Shown: piece after piece, positions 1 to 7,200 of the stretch
Numbering within the stretch: position 1 is the stretch's first letter
How the letters are laid out: each line of letters opens with the position of its first letter
Origin: Cacconaster sp045601245
GTDB taxonomy: Bacteria > Bacteroidota > Bacteroidia > Bacteroidales > UBA932
NCBI GenBank assembly: GCA_045601245.1
Contig: JAZRZH010000021.1
Coordinates: 1 to 62,077 of the forward strand
Length of the DNA: 62,077 nucleotides
Direction: 5' to 3'
Made by a program: the position numbers and the translations under genes
Notes under the pieces: generated by a model
Told to the model about the DNA's origin: nothing
Databases searched by the model: none
The model's input: the letters and a program-made list of their open reading frames with translations, nothing else

Positions 1-372
1 GCACTACGCGATGAGATCAACAGCTGCGGGATTGTCCGTCCGGACAAACTGGCGAAAATGAAGTACTCTGAAATCCTGGACTCCATTCACGAAAAGATCC
101 ATCAAAAGGGACTAATACTGATTCCGGCAAATTCAAACCTCAAAACACACGTGCTTTATGGGCTTGAAGACAATAACGAAATCCTTCACCGCCGAACAAG
201 AGTAACCGCTGACGTGGAGTTTCTTTGGCTGGACGTGGCTACAGGAGATCACCTCGGTCCATTCCACGGAAATGGCGAGGCACCGGCCGATTTTGAAGAA
301 GCAGCACTCAAGGCTATTGATGTAGCAGAGTGGAATCACTTATCAGACATCCTTTCTTTATCATGCAATTAA
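1..372 (+). CDS. ERF-like single-strand annealing recombinase, 3' end only
   Basis: The frame is open from base 1, so the gene begins outside the window; 123 residues remain. The visible part has the pattern of ERF-family annealing proteins: a helix with KYSEILDSIHEKI leading to a KGLILIP strand, a DVEFLWLDVATGD strand pair, then GNGEA followed by a helix with AALKAIDVAEWNHLSDIL. ERF proteins anneal single-stranded DNA and are carried by phages and integrative elements. A putative nuclease gene starts 12 bp downstream in the same direction, the usual partner arrangement for annealing proteins. The family call rests on pattern alone and the N-terminal half is missing; another mobile-element protein is possible. 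Confidence 0.4.
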   Translation, partial: ALRDEINSCGIVRPDKLAKMKYSEILDSIHEKIHQKGLILIPANSNLKTHVLYGLEDNNEILHRRTRVTADVEFLWLDVATGDHLGPFHGNGEAPADFEEAALKAIDVAEWNHLSDILSLSCN

Positions 373-383
373 ACAAGACTATA

Positions 384-1130
384 ATGACAGATACCGCACA
401 TTCTGCCTTGAAGCCTCTCATCATTTCCAGGCCGGGAATGATAATGATCGAGACATTGGCGCATTGCGCATCAATGCAATCAAAGAAACGGTCTGCAAAA
501 TCAGAAAACGATTTACGTGTAAATTGTTACTACGAGTTCCCATTTTATCCTGTGGGTCGTGTGAGCAATAAGATTCCACGGGTTGATGCTGTGGCCCAGG
601 TGTTCTTCTACGGGGCTCTCAAATACGGAGATTCTTTTACGGTTGCGATAGAGATTAAAGAATCATGGCTTGACTTGACCAATAAGTATAACCAGATTGA
701 AAACTATGTAGGGCACACCGATTTTCTGATGCTTGGTGTAAATGAGTATTTACTTCCACATGCGCTGAAGCGTGTGGCAAACATTCCAGAATGTGGCGTG
801 TTTGATATCTACACCGGGAAAATATACAAAGCCCCCAAAAGACAACACATCAGTCCGGAGGAGCGAATACGGTTGCAGGAGACATTATTGATAGCATTCA
901 ATCGGCAGAAGGATATTGCTATTGCCAAGTCAGAACGGAAGTTCAAGCAGATTGTGTTCGACTGCAAGGATGCTCCTGATAATCCGGAGCAGAAAGCTGC
1001 ATATTGGGCTGACGTATCCGACATGCAGGCAGAAAGAGATCAACTCTTATCAAAAATGCAATACAACAAGAGGATGACTTCATACTACGACGTGTCGAAA
1101 CAGGTCGAAAGGCGACATCGGCGATGCTGA
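384..1130 (+). CDS. PD-(D/E)XK-fold nuclease-like protein
   Basis: A protein of 248 aa with no signal or membrane segment. Residues 65-120 carry the layout of a restriction-endonuclease-like core: RVDAV (D68), then the strand VAIEIK with E90 and K92 forming an E-x-K motif, then a helix with Q104 and a following TDFLMLG strand. That matches D...ExK...Q of PD-(D/E)XK nucleases and MmcB-like repair proteins. The C-terminal 80 residues are charged and helical with a basic end. ATG 384 is chosen; ATG 363 overlaps the previous stop and is an alternative. Neither has a Shine-Dalgarno sequence. Downstream of an ERF-like gene it could be the end-resecting partner of an annealing recombinase. Substrate and family are inferred. 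Confidence 0.45.
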   Translation: MTDTAHSALKPLIISRPGMIMIETLAHCASMQSKKRSAKSENDLRVNCYYEFPFYPVGRVSNKIPRVDAVAQVFFYGALKYGDSFTVAIEIKESWLDLTNKYNQIENYVGHTDFLMLGVNEYLLPHALKRVANIPECGVFDIYTGKIYKAPKRQHISPEERIRLQETLLIAFNRQKDIAIAKSERKFKQIVFDCKDAPDNPEQKAAYWADVSDMQAERDQLLSKMQYNKRMTSYYDVSKQVERRHRRC

Positions 1131-1243
1131 AAATGCAGCTGTTCGTGTCGCTGTCCCACTTGTCCCAGTTGTCCCAAGTGGCCATTTCGTCTCATTTGTC
1201 TCAATTGTCCATATCGTCCGTCATGTCCATAACGGACAATTGA
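1124..1243 (+). CDS. Possible 39-residue ORF made of a 9-bp repeat
   Basis: ATG 1124 overlaps the TGA of the preceding gene (ATGCTGA) and the frame runs to TGA 1241. Because the DNA underneath is a 9-bp tandem repeat, the peptide is a three-residue repeat of the type LSH-LSQ-LSQ. It is more likely that the DNA repeat is the functional object and the reading frame is a by-product. It is recorded because the overlapping start would allow translational coupling. Confidence 0.2.
   Translation: MLKMQLFVSLSHLSQLSQVAISSHLSQLSISSVMSITDN
1148..1237 (+). repeat. Ten-unit 9-bp direct repeat (iteron-like)
   Basis: Ten consecutive 9-bp units, most ending GTCC or GTCT, with approximate consensus CANTTGTCC: for example 1157-1165 CACTTGTCC, 1166-1174 CAGTTGTCC, 1193-1201 CATTTGTCT, 1202-1210 CAATTGTCC. 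The phase is kept without indels. The array begins 17 bp after the nuclease-like gene ends and is followed by an AT-rich stretch with an inverted repeat. Short in-phase direct repeats beside AT-rich DNA are the layout of iteron origins, but no replication initiator gene is visible here. Confidence 0.75.
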
Positions 1244-1287
1244 CTAGGTGAAAAAACGAGGGTTTTATATATGTTTATAAAGCTTGT

Positions 1288-1313
1288 ATTATAGCTTGTA
1301 AAAATGCTATAAT
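1288..1313. repeat. Inverted repeat in AT-rich segment
   Basis: ATTATAGC (1288-1295) and GCTATAAT (1306-1313) form a perfect 8-bp inverted repeat with a 10-nt loop. AGCTTGTA also occurs twice (1281-1288, 1293-1300). The segment 1250-1335 is strongly AT-rich compared with its flanks and lies directly after the 9-bp repeat array. Confidence 0.6.
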
Positions 1314-1407
1314 ATTGATAATCATATATAAAAAGTGCTCCCTTCACCCGCACTCATATTATGGGGGGGACACCCCTTCGGCGGGCTAAAGCTCTGCTGC
1401 TCGGGTC

Positions 1408-1674
1408 GCGGGCATCAAAATGCCCGCTGTAAACACCCTCACGACCCCTGCGGGCTCCCGGCCTTGCCGTCTTGCTGCGCAAGACACGGCCTCCGCCGGG
1501 CGGCTGATGCCGCCTTTATATTGTGATTGTTTCTCCCTTTCGCATCCGGCCTTGCTGTCCTGCTTCTACTCCCCGCCTTGTGCCTTACGTCTGCTTCGCA
1601 GACCGACCTCCGCCGGGCGGCTGATGCCGCCATAGGCCCTTCGGCCGGCCCTCCGCTAGAGCGCTGAGGCGCTC
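1408..1674. repeat. Hairpin-dense GC-rich island with duplicated 25-bp unit
   Basis: At least six perfect short hairpins with 3-4-nt loops: 1408-1427 (GCGGGCAT arms), 1469-1485 (GTCTTGC arms), 1499-1514 (GGCGGC arms, TGAT loop), 1589-1603 (GTCTGC arms), 1616-1631 (GGCGGC arms, TGAT loop), 1659-1674 (GAGCGC arms, TGAG loop). A 25-bp sequence beginning CCTCCGCCGGGCGG is repeated exactly at 1490-1514 and 1607-1631. Each copy is preceded by a GTCT...AGAC hairpin, so a two-hairpin module is duplicated. It could be a folded RNA, a conjugation or recombination site, or a repetitive extragenic element. No function can be assigned from sequence. Confidence 0.7.
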
Positions 1675-1729
1675 CTGTTATCGGGCATAGTAGTATGAAA
1701 TTCTCCCAAGCTTTTGCCGGGAAAATACC

Positions 1730-1737
1730 TATCTTTG
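1730..1737 (+). promoter_or_regulatory. -7 box TATCTTTG upstream of the Imm26-like gene
   Basis: Matches the Bacteroidetes -7 consensus TAnnTTTG, 62 bp before ATG 1799. The only nearby TTTG (1713-1716) is 13 bp upstream, closer than the usual 19-21, so the -33 element is weak or absent. Confidence 0.4.
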
Positions 1738-1798
1738 CGTAAAGACACCAGATAAACTTGATATCTCTCCGTTATTTCTATGGGAGGACAATAAAGCT

Positions 1799-2290
1799 AT
1801 GGGTATTAGGGTAACAAAAGGTACTGTTTTCAAAGTCAGACTGGTCAATGGGGATATCCGTTTCTTTCAATTTTTAGGGAAAGACGTTTCTGAACTGAAT
1901 GGCGACGTGATTGTGATTTTCAAAAGGCATTATACTGATGGGCAATGTAATATGGATGAGATATTGCAAGATGAAATAGAGTGTTTCATGCATACGTCAG
2001 TAAGTGCCGGAGTTAAATCGGGATTATGGGAGCCGGTGCTTACATCTCCGGTTTCGATACCCGAAGCCGGTATTGTGTTCAGGACCAGTCAGGATATCGG
2101 CCAGCATCCACGTCAGCACTTCGTGTCACATCGGTGGGTGGTATGGACGATGAACGGTGACAGACAATATGTCGGTACTTTACCAAGAGAGTACTATAAT
2201 GCGGACTTGGGCGGCGTTTATGCGCCGATTCACGTAATTCGCAGGCTTGAAACAGGTGAGGAGCCTGACAAATACTATCCATCTTATTGA
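1799..2290 (+). CDS. Imm26-like immunity-fold protein
   Basis: 163 aa, soluble, no signal peptide. Residues 5-45 read GTVFKVRLVNGDIRFFQFLG and a following DVIVIF strand, like the opening barrel of Imm26-type proteins (G-x-F-x-I-x-L-x-G). A GLWEPV segment lies near residue 75. The C-terminal block has VVWTMNGDRQYVGTLPREY and IRRLETGEEP, close to the family ending. Imm26 proteins are typically immunity partners of contact-dependent or polymorphic toxins, but no toxin gene is visible nearby, so this may be an orphan. A GGAGG at 1783-1787 sits 11 bp before the ATG. The palindrome array begins 24 bp after its stop. The family call is by eye. Confidence 0.4.
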   Translation: MGIRVTKGTVFKVRLVNGDIRFFQFLGKDVSELNGDVIVIFKRHYTDGQCNMDEILQDEIECFMHTSVSAGVKSGLWEPVLTSPVSIPEAGIVFRTSQDIGQHPRQHFVSHRWVVWTMNGDRQYVGTLPREYYNADLGGVYAPIHVIRRLETGEEPDKYYPSY

Positions 2291-2313
2291 TGTAGTATTA
2301 CTTTGGGCTTTTT

Positions 2314-2442
2314 CCTGCACAAAACTCGCGAAAATGTGCAGGGATTGTTGTCCCAGATCCGTTCCGTGCACAAATATTGGCTTTTTGTGCACGTTTGGGT
2401 ACTCGGAGCTTGTTTCCTGCACAAAAGCGGAGTATTTGTGCA
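2314..2442. repeat. Three palindromes at an exact 51-bp period
   Basis: Three imperfect palindromes: CCTGCACA/TGTGCAGG (2314-2321, 2335-2342), CGTGCACAAA/TTTGTGCACG (2365-2374, 2384-2393) and TGCACAAA/TTTGTGCA (2418-2425, 2435-2442). Their centres are 2328, 2379 and 2430, exactly 51 bp apart. The shared half-site is TGCACA or TGCACAAA. The spacers between them are not conserved. The interval 2291-2561 contains no other feature except this array and the upstream region of the acetyltransferase gene. Confidence 0.85.
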
Positions 2443-2561
2443 TCACATATCCCGTCTGCGTTTCCGGACAAGCGGTGGCGATGTCACTATTCTGAAAATA
2501 TTTCGTACCTTTCGGCTGCGGACCGGTATTTGGCCGCAGATGATTAATCAATGCCTTGCCA

Positions 2562-3692
2562 ATGAGGGTTATTATCAAAGAAGTGACAAGCCGCAAGGAC
2601 CTCAGGGTATTCGTCAGGTTCCCGAACAGGATGTACAGGAACGAGAAGTATTATGTCCCGACCCTTGAGAGCGGGGATATGGCTGCCCTTGACAGAGACA
2701 GGAATCACGCTTTCGAAGTCTGTGAGGCGAAGTACTGGCTGGCGCTCGATGATGCGACCGGCAGGCCGGTGGGAAGGATTGCCGGGATTATAAACCACGC
2801 TTATAACGATAAGATGGGTATCCGCCAGGCCAGGTTCGGGTTTATGGATTTCATCGATGACAATGATGTGGTCGATGCTCTTTTCGGTGCGGCCTCATCC
2901 TGGGCCCGGGAAAAGGGGATGGACACGCTCTGCGGTCCGCTCGGTTTCCTCGAATTCGATGCGTCGGGGGTCCTGGTGGAAGGATTTGACGAACTTCCAA
3001 CCGCCTACGGCAAATACAATTATCCATATTATGAGGCCCAGCTGCTGAGACTCGGCTTCTCGAAGGACACGGACTGGATAGAGAGTCTTGTGACTGTCCC
3101 CGATCCGGTTCCGGACAGATATGCGAAGGCCGCCTCTCTGATTGCGGAGCGCTATCATCTGCATACGGTGAAACTGAAGAGCAAGAGGCAGATGGTCAGT
3201 TATTTCGATGAAATGGCGGGCCTGCTCAACCGTACATATGGCAAGCTGCACGGATTTTCGGAATTGACTCCGGGACAGGTGGAGGACCTCAAGTCGCAGT
3301 TCGTGCCGAATCTAAATCATGAATTCGTGGGCATTGTGCAGGATGAGGAAGACCGCATCGTCGGCTTCGGCATATGTATGCCATCTCTCGCAAAGGCGAT
3401 GCAGAAGACTTGCGGAAGGCTTTTTCCGTTCGGATTCATCCATATCCTCCGTGCTTTGCGGCATAATGACACCGTCGATACGCTGCTGATAGGCATTGAT
3501 GACGGTTATAAGGGCAAGGGGGTCACTTCACTTATCTTCGCCGCCATCGCTCCGGCTTTCCACAAATACGGCATCAGGTATATCGAGACCACCCGCGAGC
3601 TGGAGGACAACAGGAACGTCCGGAATCTATGGAATAAATTCGAGCACCGCAACCACAAGCGCGCAAGGTGCTATACGAAGGCCATTGGGTGA
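2562..3692 (+). CDS. GNAT-family N-acetyltransferase
   Basis: 376 aa cytosolic protein of the long Bacteroidetes GNAT type. The N-terminal third is a distinct domain (FVRFPNRMYRNEKYYVP near residues 17-33, then RPVGRIAGI). The acetyl-CoA fold is C-terminal: VDTLLIGIDDGYKGKGV followed by a helix (about 295-325) matches GNAT motif A with a K-G-K-G pyrophosphate loop, then GIRYIETTRELEDN as the following strand and helix. ATG 2562 is chosen over an in-frame TTG two codons earlier. Substrate unknown. It is the first ordinary chromosomal-looking gene after the accessory edge. Confidence 0.75.
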   Translation: MRVIIKEVTSRKDLRVFVRFPNRMYRNEKYYVPTLESGDMAALDRDRNHAFEVCEAKYWLALDDATGRPVGRIAGIINHAYNDKMGIRQARFGFMDFIDDNDVVDALFGAASSWAREKGMDTLCGPLGFLEFDASGVLVEGFDELPTAYGKYNYPYYEAQLLRLGFSKDTDWIESLVTVPDPVPDRYAKAASLIAERYHLHTVKLKSKRQMVSYFDEMAGLLNRTYGKLHGFSELTPGQVEDLKSQFVPNLNHEFVGIVQDEEDRIVGFGICMPSLAKAMQKTCGRLFPFGFIHILRALRHNDTVDTLLIGIDDGYKGKGVTSLIFAAIAPAFHKYGIRYIETTRELEDNRNVRNLWNKFEHRNHKRARCYTKAIG

Positions 3693-3722
3693 TCCGTGAG
3701 TCCGGGGACAAGTGGGGTAGTA

Positions 3723-4340
3723 TCAGAACCTGAAGCCTCCGACAACCATCAGATTGGCGATACGGGTGACGTTGTTCATTCCCAGTTCGGGGTATTTGAT
3801 CCTGATATCACGCAGGCCGCAGTAGCCTTCAAGACCGAGCATGAAGTGTTTGCCGATCAGGCAATAGACACCTGGCTTGACTCCGAAGTCGTATGGCTCG
3901 AATTTAGTCCTGCCGTCCAGGTTGGGCTCCCTGGCCGGCCAGTCAAGATAATAACTGTCCTGATCGTTGATGGCCGCGAAGACCGGTGCCAGGCCCCATA
4001 TCACCTTGGTGCCTTTTATGTCGGAATGATACCTGAGAGCCACCGAAAAGTCATAGAAGCCGGGACAGTCGATGTCTCCGCCGTCCACATCGTGGAAGCG
4101 GTATTCGCTCATTATCCTGATGCCCGCCGCCGGCATCAAGGACCATTTGTCTGCGATTTTTATGTCAAGTCCGTATGATGCCTGGATGCATAACGGCTCG
4201 CTGATGTGGCGGTCCGGCAGTTCCGTGAAGGTTCCGCCGCCGATATGCAGATAGTTTCCCATTATGCGTGAATTCCGGGCGTCTGCCGGAATTGCGGCAG
4301 AGATGACGATGGCCGCTATGAGTGTGATTATTCTTTTCAT
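3723..4340 (-). CDS. Small outer-membrane beta-barrel protein
   Basis: 205 aa with a signal peptide (MKRIITLIAAIVISAAIPADA, cleavage near residue 21). The mature part is alternating hydrophobic/polar strands (ASYGLDIKIADKWSLMPAAG, DFSVALRYHSD, GVKPGVYCLIG, FMLGLEGYCGL) and ends in GGFRF with a terminal Phe, as expected for a substrate of the Bam complex. The size suggests an eight-stranded barrel. It is convergent with the acetyltransferase gene, 30 bp away, and divergent from the lipoprotein gene at 4437. No specific function is recognised. Confidence 0.65.
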   Translation of the reverse strand: MKRIITLIAAIVISAAIPADARNSRIMGNYLHIGGGTFTELPDRHISEPLCIQASYGLDIKIADKWSLMPAAGIRIMSEYRFHDVDGGDIDCPGFYDFSVALRYHSDIKGTKVIWGLAPVFAAINDQDSYYLDWPAREPNLDGRTKFEPYDFGVKPGVYCLIGKHFMLGLEGYCGLRDIRIKYPELGMNNVTRIANLMVVGGFRF

Positions 4341-4436
4341 TATGGTTTGATGATTGCGGTATTTCTCATTTTTATAGTCATAACGCAGCGATGCTGGAAT
4401 TCCTGCATCATTTTTTAGTATCTTCGCAGAAAACTG

Positions 4437-5060
4437 ATGGATATGAAAGGTTTTTGCAGATTTATGGCCTTCGCCGCAACAGTCGCTGTGGCGGTTTCAT
4501 GTGCGCACAAGCCTGCTCCGCGCACGGTGATCCTGGCTGCGGAGGAGGCGGAGTTCAACAAATGCAAGGAATGCTTCCCCGATGTGGAATGCATTCTGAC
4601 CGGTGTCGGAGCGGGAAATGTGATAAAGACCTGCAGCGCGCTGCCGGAGGGCACGCGTGTCATCAGCATAGGTTATGCGGGCAGCAACTGCCTTGAGATC
4701 GGCACCGTGACATTGGTGAGCGATTCCTATCGGCTCAAGAATGACAGTTATGTGTTCGATGATTATGCCAGCCCGCTCCATCTGTCCGATACGGGTTATC
4801 CGGATTATACCAGCAACAGTTTCGTGACGGAGTCTGACAAGACGGAGCCGGTGCTCTTTGATATGGAACTCAATTATATCGCCGCTTTCACGCCCCGGCT
4901 CGAGCTTGTAGCCGCCATCAAGATTGTCAGCGACAATCTGAGTGTTGATGATTTCCGCAACAACGCGATGCGGGAGAGCGGCATCCTGACCGGCGATGAT
5001 GTCTGGAGCAGGGTCAAAAGCCTCGCGGAATCGGCATTGAGGGATTGTCTGGAGGACTAG
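4437..5060 (+). CDS. Lipoprotein with a nucleosidase/phosphorylase-like domain
   Basis: 207 aa. The N-terminus is a lipoprotein signal ending AVAVSC, so residue about 22 would be the lipidated Cys. The mature part resembles the MTA/SAH nucleosidase and purine phosphorylase fold: TVILAAEEAEF at the start, ECILTGVGAGN, then TRVISIGYAGS and IGTVTLVSD, and late LFDMELNYIAAF with AIKIVSDNL. In the family that late segment carries the ribose-binding Met-Glu and the catalytic Asp (SD). Cytosolic family members cleave thioadenosine or nucleosides; a lipid-anchored copy would act in the periplasm or at the surface. ATG 4443 is an alternative start. The DNA repair gene follows after 2 bp. Confidence 0.5.
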   Translation: MDMKGFCRFMAFAATVAVAVSCAHKPAPRTVILAAEEAEFNKCKECFPDVECILTGVGAGNVIKTCSALPEGTRVISIGYAGSNCLEIGTVTLVSDSYRLKNDSYVFDDYASPLHLSDTGYPDYTSNSFVTESDKTEPVLFDMELNYIAAFTPRLELVAAIKIVSDNLSVDDFRNNAMRESGILTGDDVWSRVKSLAESALRDCLED

Positions 5061-5062
5061 TT

Positions 5063-5794
5063 ATGATTGATATCGAAAGCAGGATGACGGCTCTGCGGGA
5101 TGATTCGCAGGTGGCCGGGCTCAGCCGTTTCTTCAAGACCGGCAAGGGGCAGTATGGCGAAGGGGATATGTTCCTCGGCATCAAGGTCCCGGTTACCCGT
5201 CAGCTGGTGAAGGAGATCTGGAAGGAATGTACGCTGGACGATGTCGCTGCGGCTGTATCGAGTCAGTGGCACGAGGTGCGCCTGTGTGCGCTGCTTGTGC
5301 TGGTTCAACTATACAAGCATTCGAAGAAGGATCCGGAGCGGCAGGGACGTTATGTGGATTTCTATCTCGCCAATACGCAGTATGTTAATAACTGGGACCT
5401 TGTTGACCTGAGCTGCGGGGAGATACTGGGCGACTGGCTGATGAAGCGTGACCGCGGCTTGCTGTATGACCTGGCCCGCAGCGGAAAGACGATATGGGAG
5501 CAGCGCATAGGCATCGTGACGACCATCAGTTTCGCCCGCAAGGGCGATTTCGACGACGCTCTGGCGATTGCGGACATACTTCTGCATCACGGGCACGATC
5601 TCATACACAAGGCCACGGGCTGGACTCTGCGCGAGGTGGACAAACACGACCATCAGCGTCTGCTCGAATACCTCTCTTCGGCGGCCCAGGATGAAGCCGA
5701 ACCCCGATACACGGTGATGCCACGCACAATGCTCCGCTACGCCATCGAGAAGTTCTCCGAAGACGAGCGGACGCATTTCATGGGCAGGCATTGA
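5063..5794 (+). CDS. DNA alkylation repair protein (AlkD-like HEAT repeats)
   Basis: 243 aa all-helical protein. FLGIKVPVTRQLVKEIWKE (about 35-55) and WHEVRLCALLVLVQLYK (about 75-92) are the hallmark first repeats of the AlkD family, followed by YVNNWDLVDLSCGEILGDWL (about 111-130) and WEQRIGIVTT (about 148-158). AlkD-type glycosylases remove bulky alkylated purines using HEAT-like repeats without base flipping. The W-D pair (NNWDLVD) corresponds to the catalytic region of the family. ATG 5063 is preceded by GGAGGA at 5051-5056; an in-frame TTG at 5045 is less likely. It sits 2 bp after the lipoprotein gene and is probably co-transcribed. Confidence 0.85.
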   Translation: MIDIESRMTALRDDSQVAGLSRFFKTGKGQYGEGDMFLGIKVPVTRQLVKEIWKECTLDDVAAAVSSQWHEVRLCALLVLVQLYKHSKKDPERQGRYVDFYLANTQYVNNWDLVDLSCGEILGDWLMKRDRGLLYDLARSGKTIWEQRIGIVTTISFARKGDFDDALAIADILLHHGHDLIHKATGWTLREVDKHDHQRLLEYLSSAAQDEAEPRYTVMPRTMLRYAIEKFSEDERTHFMGRH

Positions 5795-5910
5795 CTGTGC
5801 CGAAAATAATAATACGTTTCTGCTTTTTTTGCGTGCCGGATTTAATGTTGAGGTCCGGTGGGGAGGCCACGCCATCCCGGCGGACGTCCCGAGTAGAGCA
5901 GGGCATCCGG

Positions 5911-7014
5911 CTATTTCCAGTTGATCAGGAAGTCGGCGGCCTCGTCACAGTCGTCGGTGATGGAGAGGATGAGGTGCTGGTATTTGCCGTCCTTCATCAG
6001 TTGCTGGAGGAAAGGATATACCGGGATTTCCTTTGTATAGTAATCCACTCCGAAGAAGACCATGGGGCTGGCATAACCGAAGGTCTCGTAGTGGTTCTGG
6101 GCTCCGTCCTGGAAGATCTCCTGCATTGTGCCGGCGGCTCCCGGGGTGTAGATGATGCCGCCCATTGCAATGGTCAGGATGCCGTCCTCGCGGATGCTGT
6201 TGTCAAAGTATTTTGCGATGTCGGTCGCGAACGGCGTTGCCGGCTCGTGACCGTAGAACCAGGTCGGTACGCCGAGGCTGTGGTACTCTTCCTGCGGATA
6301 TTTGTCCATCACGGCGAATGCGCTCGAGAGCCAGCCCTTGTCGCGGAAAGTCGGTGCGCAGGATAGCATTGAAAGAGCGTCGCTGAGTTCCTCGGCGCTG
6401 CGTCCCGCCATCCAGGCGCCGAGATGGGTCGCCTCCATTGCACCGGGACCGCCACCCGAAACCATCAGTTTGCCGGCTTCGGTCAGTTTCTTGCTGATAC
6501 AGGCGATCTTGGCGTAGCATTCGTCGGTGCGCTTCATGGCGTGACCGCCCATTATCGCTACGACGTCCTTCTCTTCAAAATAACTGAGCAGGTTGTACAT
6601 CGCATCGCTGATGGAGTGGTCGTGCAGCGTGCGCGCAAGGGTCTCCTTGAAGTTGTCGGCCCGTTTGCCCTTTGCGATATAATCCTTGTAAATGCGTGTG
6701 TCGAAGCATTCCTCGAAGGATTCCTCCCTGGCCGGGTCGAAACCTTCATACAGAGATCTGCCGGTGTACAGGTCGGTCCTGAATGCGACGTACGGCATTC
6801 CGAGGCGCGGGAAGTCGAGGCATCCCTCTTGGAAATGACGGCGCATTGTGGCAGGAATGATGCATCCGGTGAAAAGGCAGTCGCGGAAATGCATCTTCGT
6901 GGCATAGTCAAGTGACTTGCGGAAATCGATATACTGGAAAACGTAGTGCTGGACGAGCCCGTCCGCCGGCTTCGGCAGCTCCTTGAGGCTCTTGATTTCT
7001 ATGTATCGGCTCAT
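5911..7014 (-). CDS. LOG-family nucleotide-binding protein
   Basis: 367 aa. The Rossmann region begins DVVAIMGGHAMKRTDE (about 147-160), followed by MVSGGGPGAMEATHLGAW (about 182-199) and TPGAAGTMQEIFQD (about 286-299). These are the GGGxxGxM and PGGxGTxxE signatures of LOG phosphoribohydrolases (wrongly named lysine decarboxylases), which hydrolyse nucleoside 5'-monophosphates to base and ribose phosphate. The second motif has Ala-Ala in place of the usual Gly-x, while the Glu is kept. ATG 7014 is used; a transposon-like repeat (7034-7194) ends the upstream region 20 bp before the gene, so its promoter may lie inside that element. Confidence 0.8.
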   Translation of the reverse strand: MSRYIEIKSLKELPKPADGLVQHYVFQYIDFRKSLDYATKMHFRDCLFTGCIIPATMRRHFQEGCLDFPRLGMPYVAFRTDLYTGRSLYEGFDPAREESFEECFDTRIYKDYIAKGKRADNFKETLARTLHDHSISDAMYNLLSYFEEKDVVAIMGGHAMKRTDECYAKIACISKKLTEAGKLMVSGGGPGAMEATHLGAWMAGRSAEELSDALSMLSCAPTFRDKGWLSSAFAVMDKYPQEEYHSLGVPTWFYGHEPATPFATDIAKYFDNSIREDGILTIAMGGIIYTPGAAGTMQEIFQDGAQNHYETFGYASPMVFFGVDYYTKEIPVYPFLQQLMKDGKYQHLILSITDDCDEAADFLINWK

Positions 7015-7033
7015 AATTCTACAAACATAATAA

Positions 7034-7194
7034 GAATCTGTTTTGAAATGATTCAATTTTTCTATTATATATCTTTTTCGCCGTTTTCGCAGTATTCCTC
7101 AGTTACAATGGAACCCCATTGCTCCTTCGTAATCCTGTGAAAACATCTGAAAAATCTACAATAATATCTTAAATCAATCATTTAAAACAGATTC
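7034..7194. mobile_element. Miniature inverted-repeat element, copy 1
   Basis: 161 bp, no ORF. The left end GAATCTGTTTTGAAATGATT is matched inverted at the right end except for one missing base (AATCATTTAAAACAGATTC). Flanks are TAA on the left and TGA on the right, so the 3-bp duplication is not intact. The interior is nearly identical to copy 3 (28958-29119). It lies between the starts of the LOG gene and the stop of the transporter gene, 20 bp and 6 bp from them. Confidence 0.85.
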
Positions 7195-7200
7195 TGAAAT

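Larger units (their letters stand above)
1244..1798. other. Non-coding accessory interval, AT-rich then hairpin-dense GC-rich
   Basis: No credible gene in 555 bp. The first 90 bp are AT-rich; 1340-1680 is a GC-rich island of short hairpins (listed separately); the last part carries a -7-like box TATCTTTG at 1730-1737 that would serve the gene at 1799. Frames read across the GC-rich island are Arg/Pro/Ala-rich and show no protein-like pattern. Confidence 0.7.

Noticed and set aside
1148..1237. CRISPR or telomere-like repeat
   Set aside because: Nine-base units with no spacers and substantial variation between units; this is a simple direct-repeat array.
1335..1635. Overlapping frames of 63-71 codons in the GC-rich island
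   Set aside because: Pro/Ala/Arg-rich translations of hairpin DNA on both strands; no start signal or protein-like pattern.
2314..2442. CRISPR array
   Set aside because: Only three units, the repeats are palindromes of about 25-29 bp, spacers are not of uniform unique type and there are no cas genes.
2247..2668. Small plus-strand frames over the palindrome array, giving Cys-rich or His-rich 17-residue repeats
   Set aside because: The period of the peptides is exactly the 51-bp palindrome period, and palindromes rather than codons are conserved, so the DNA structure is the better explanation.
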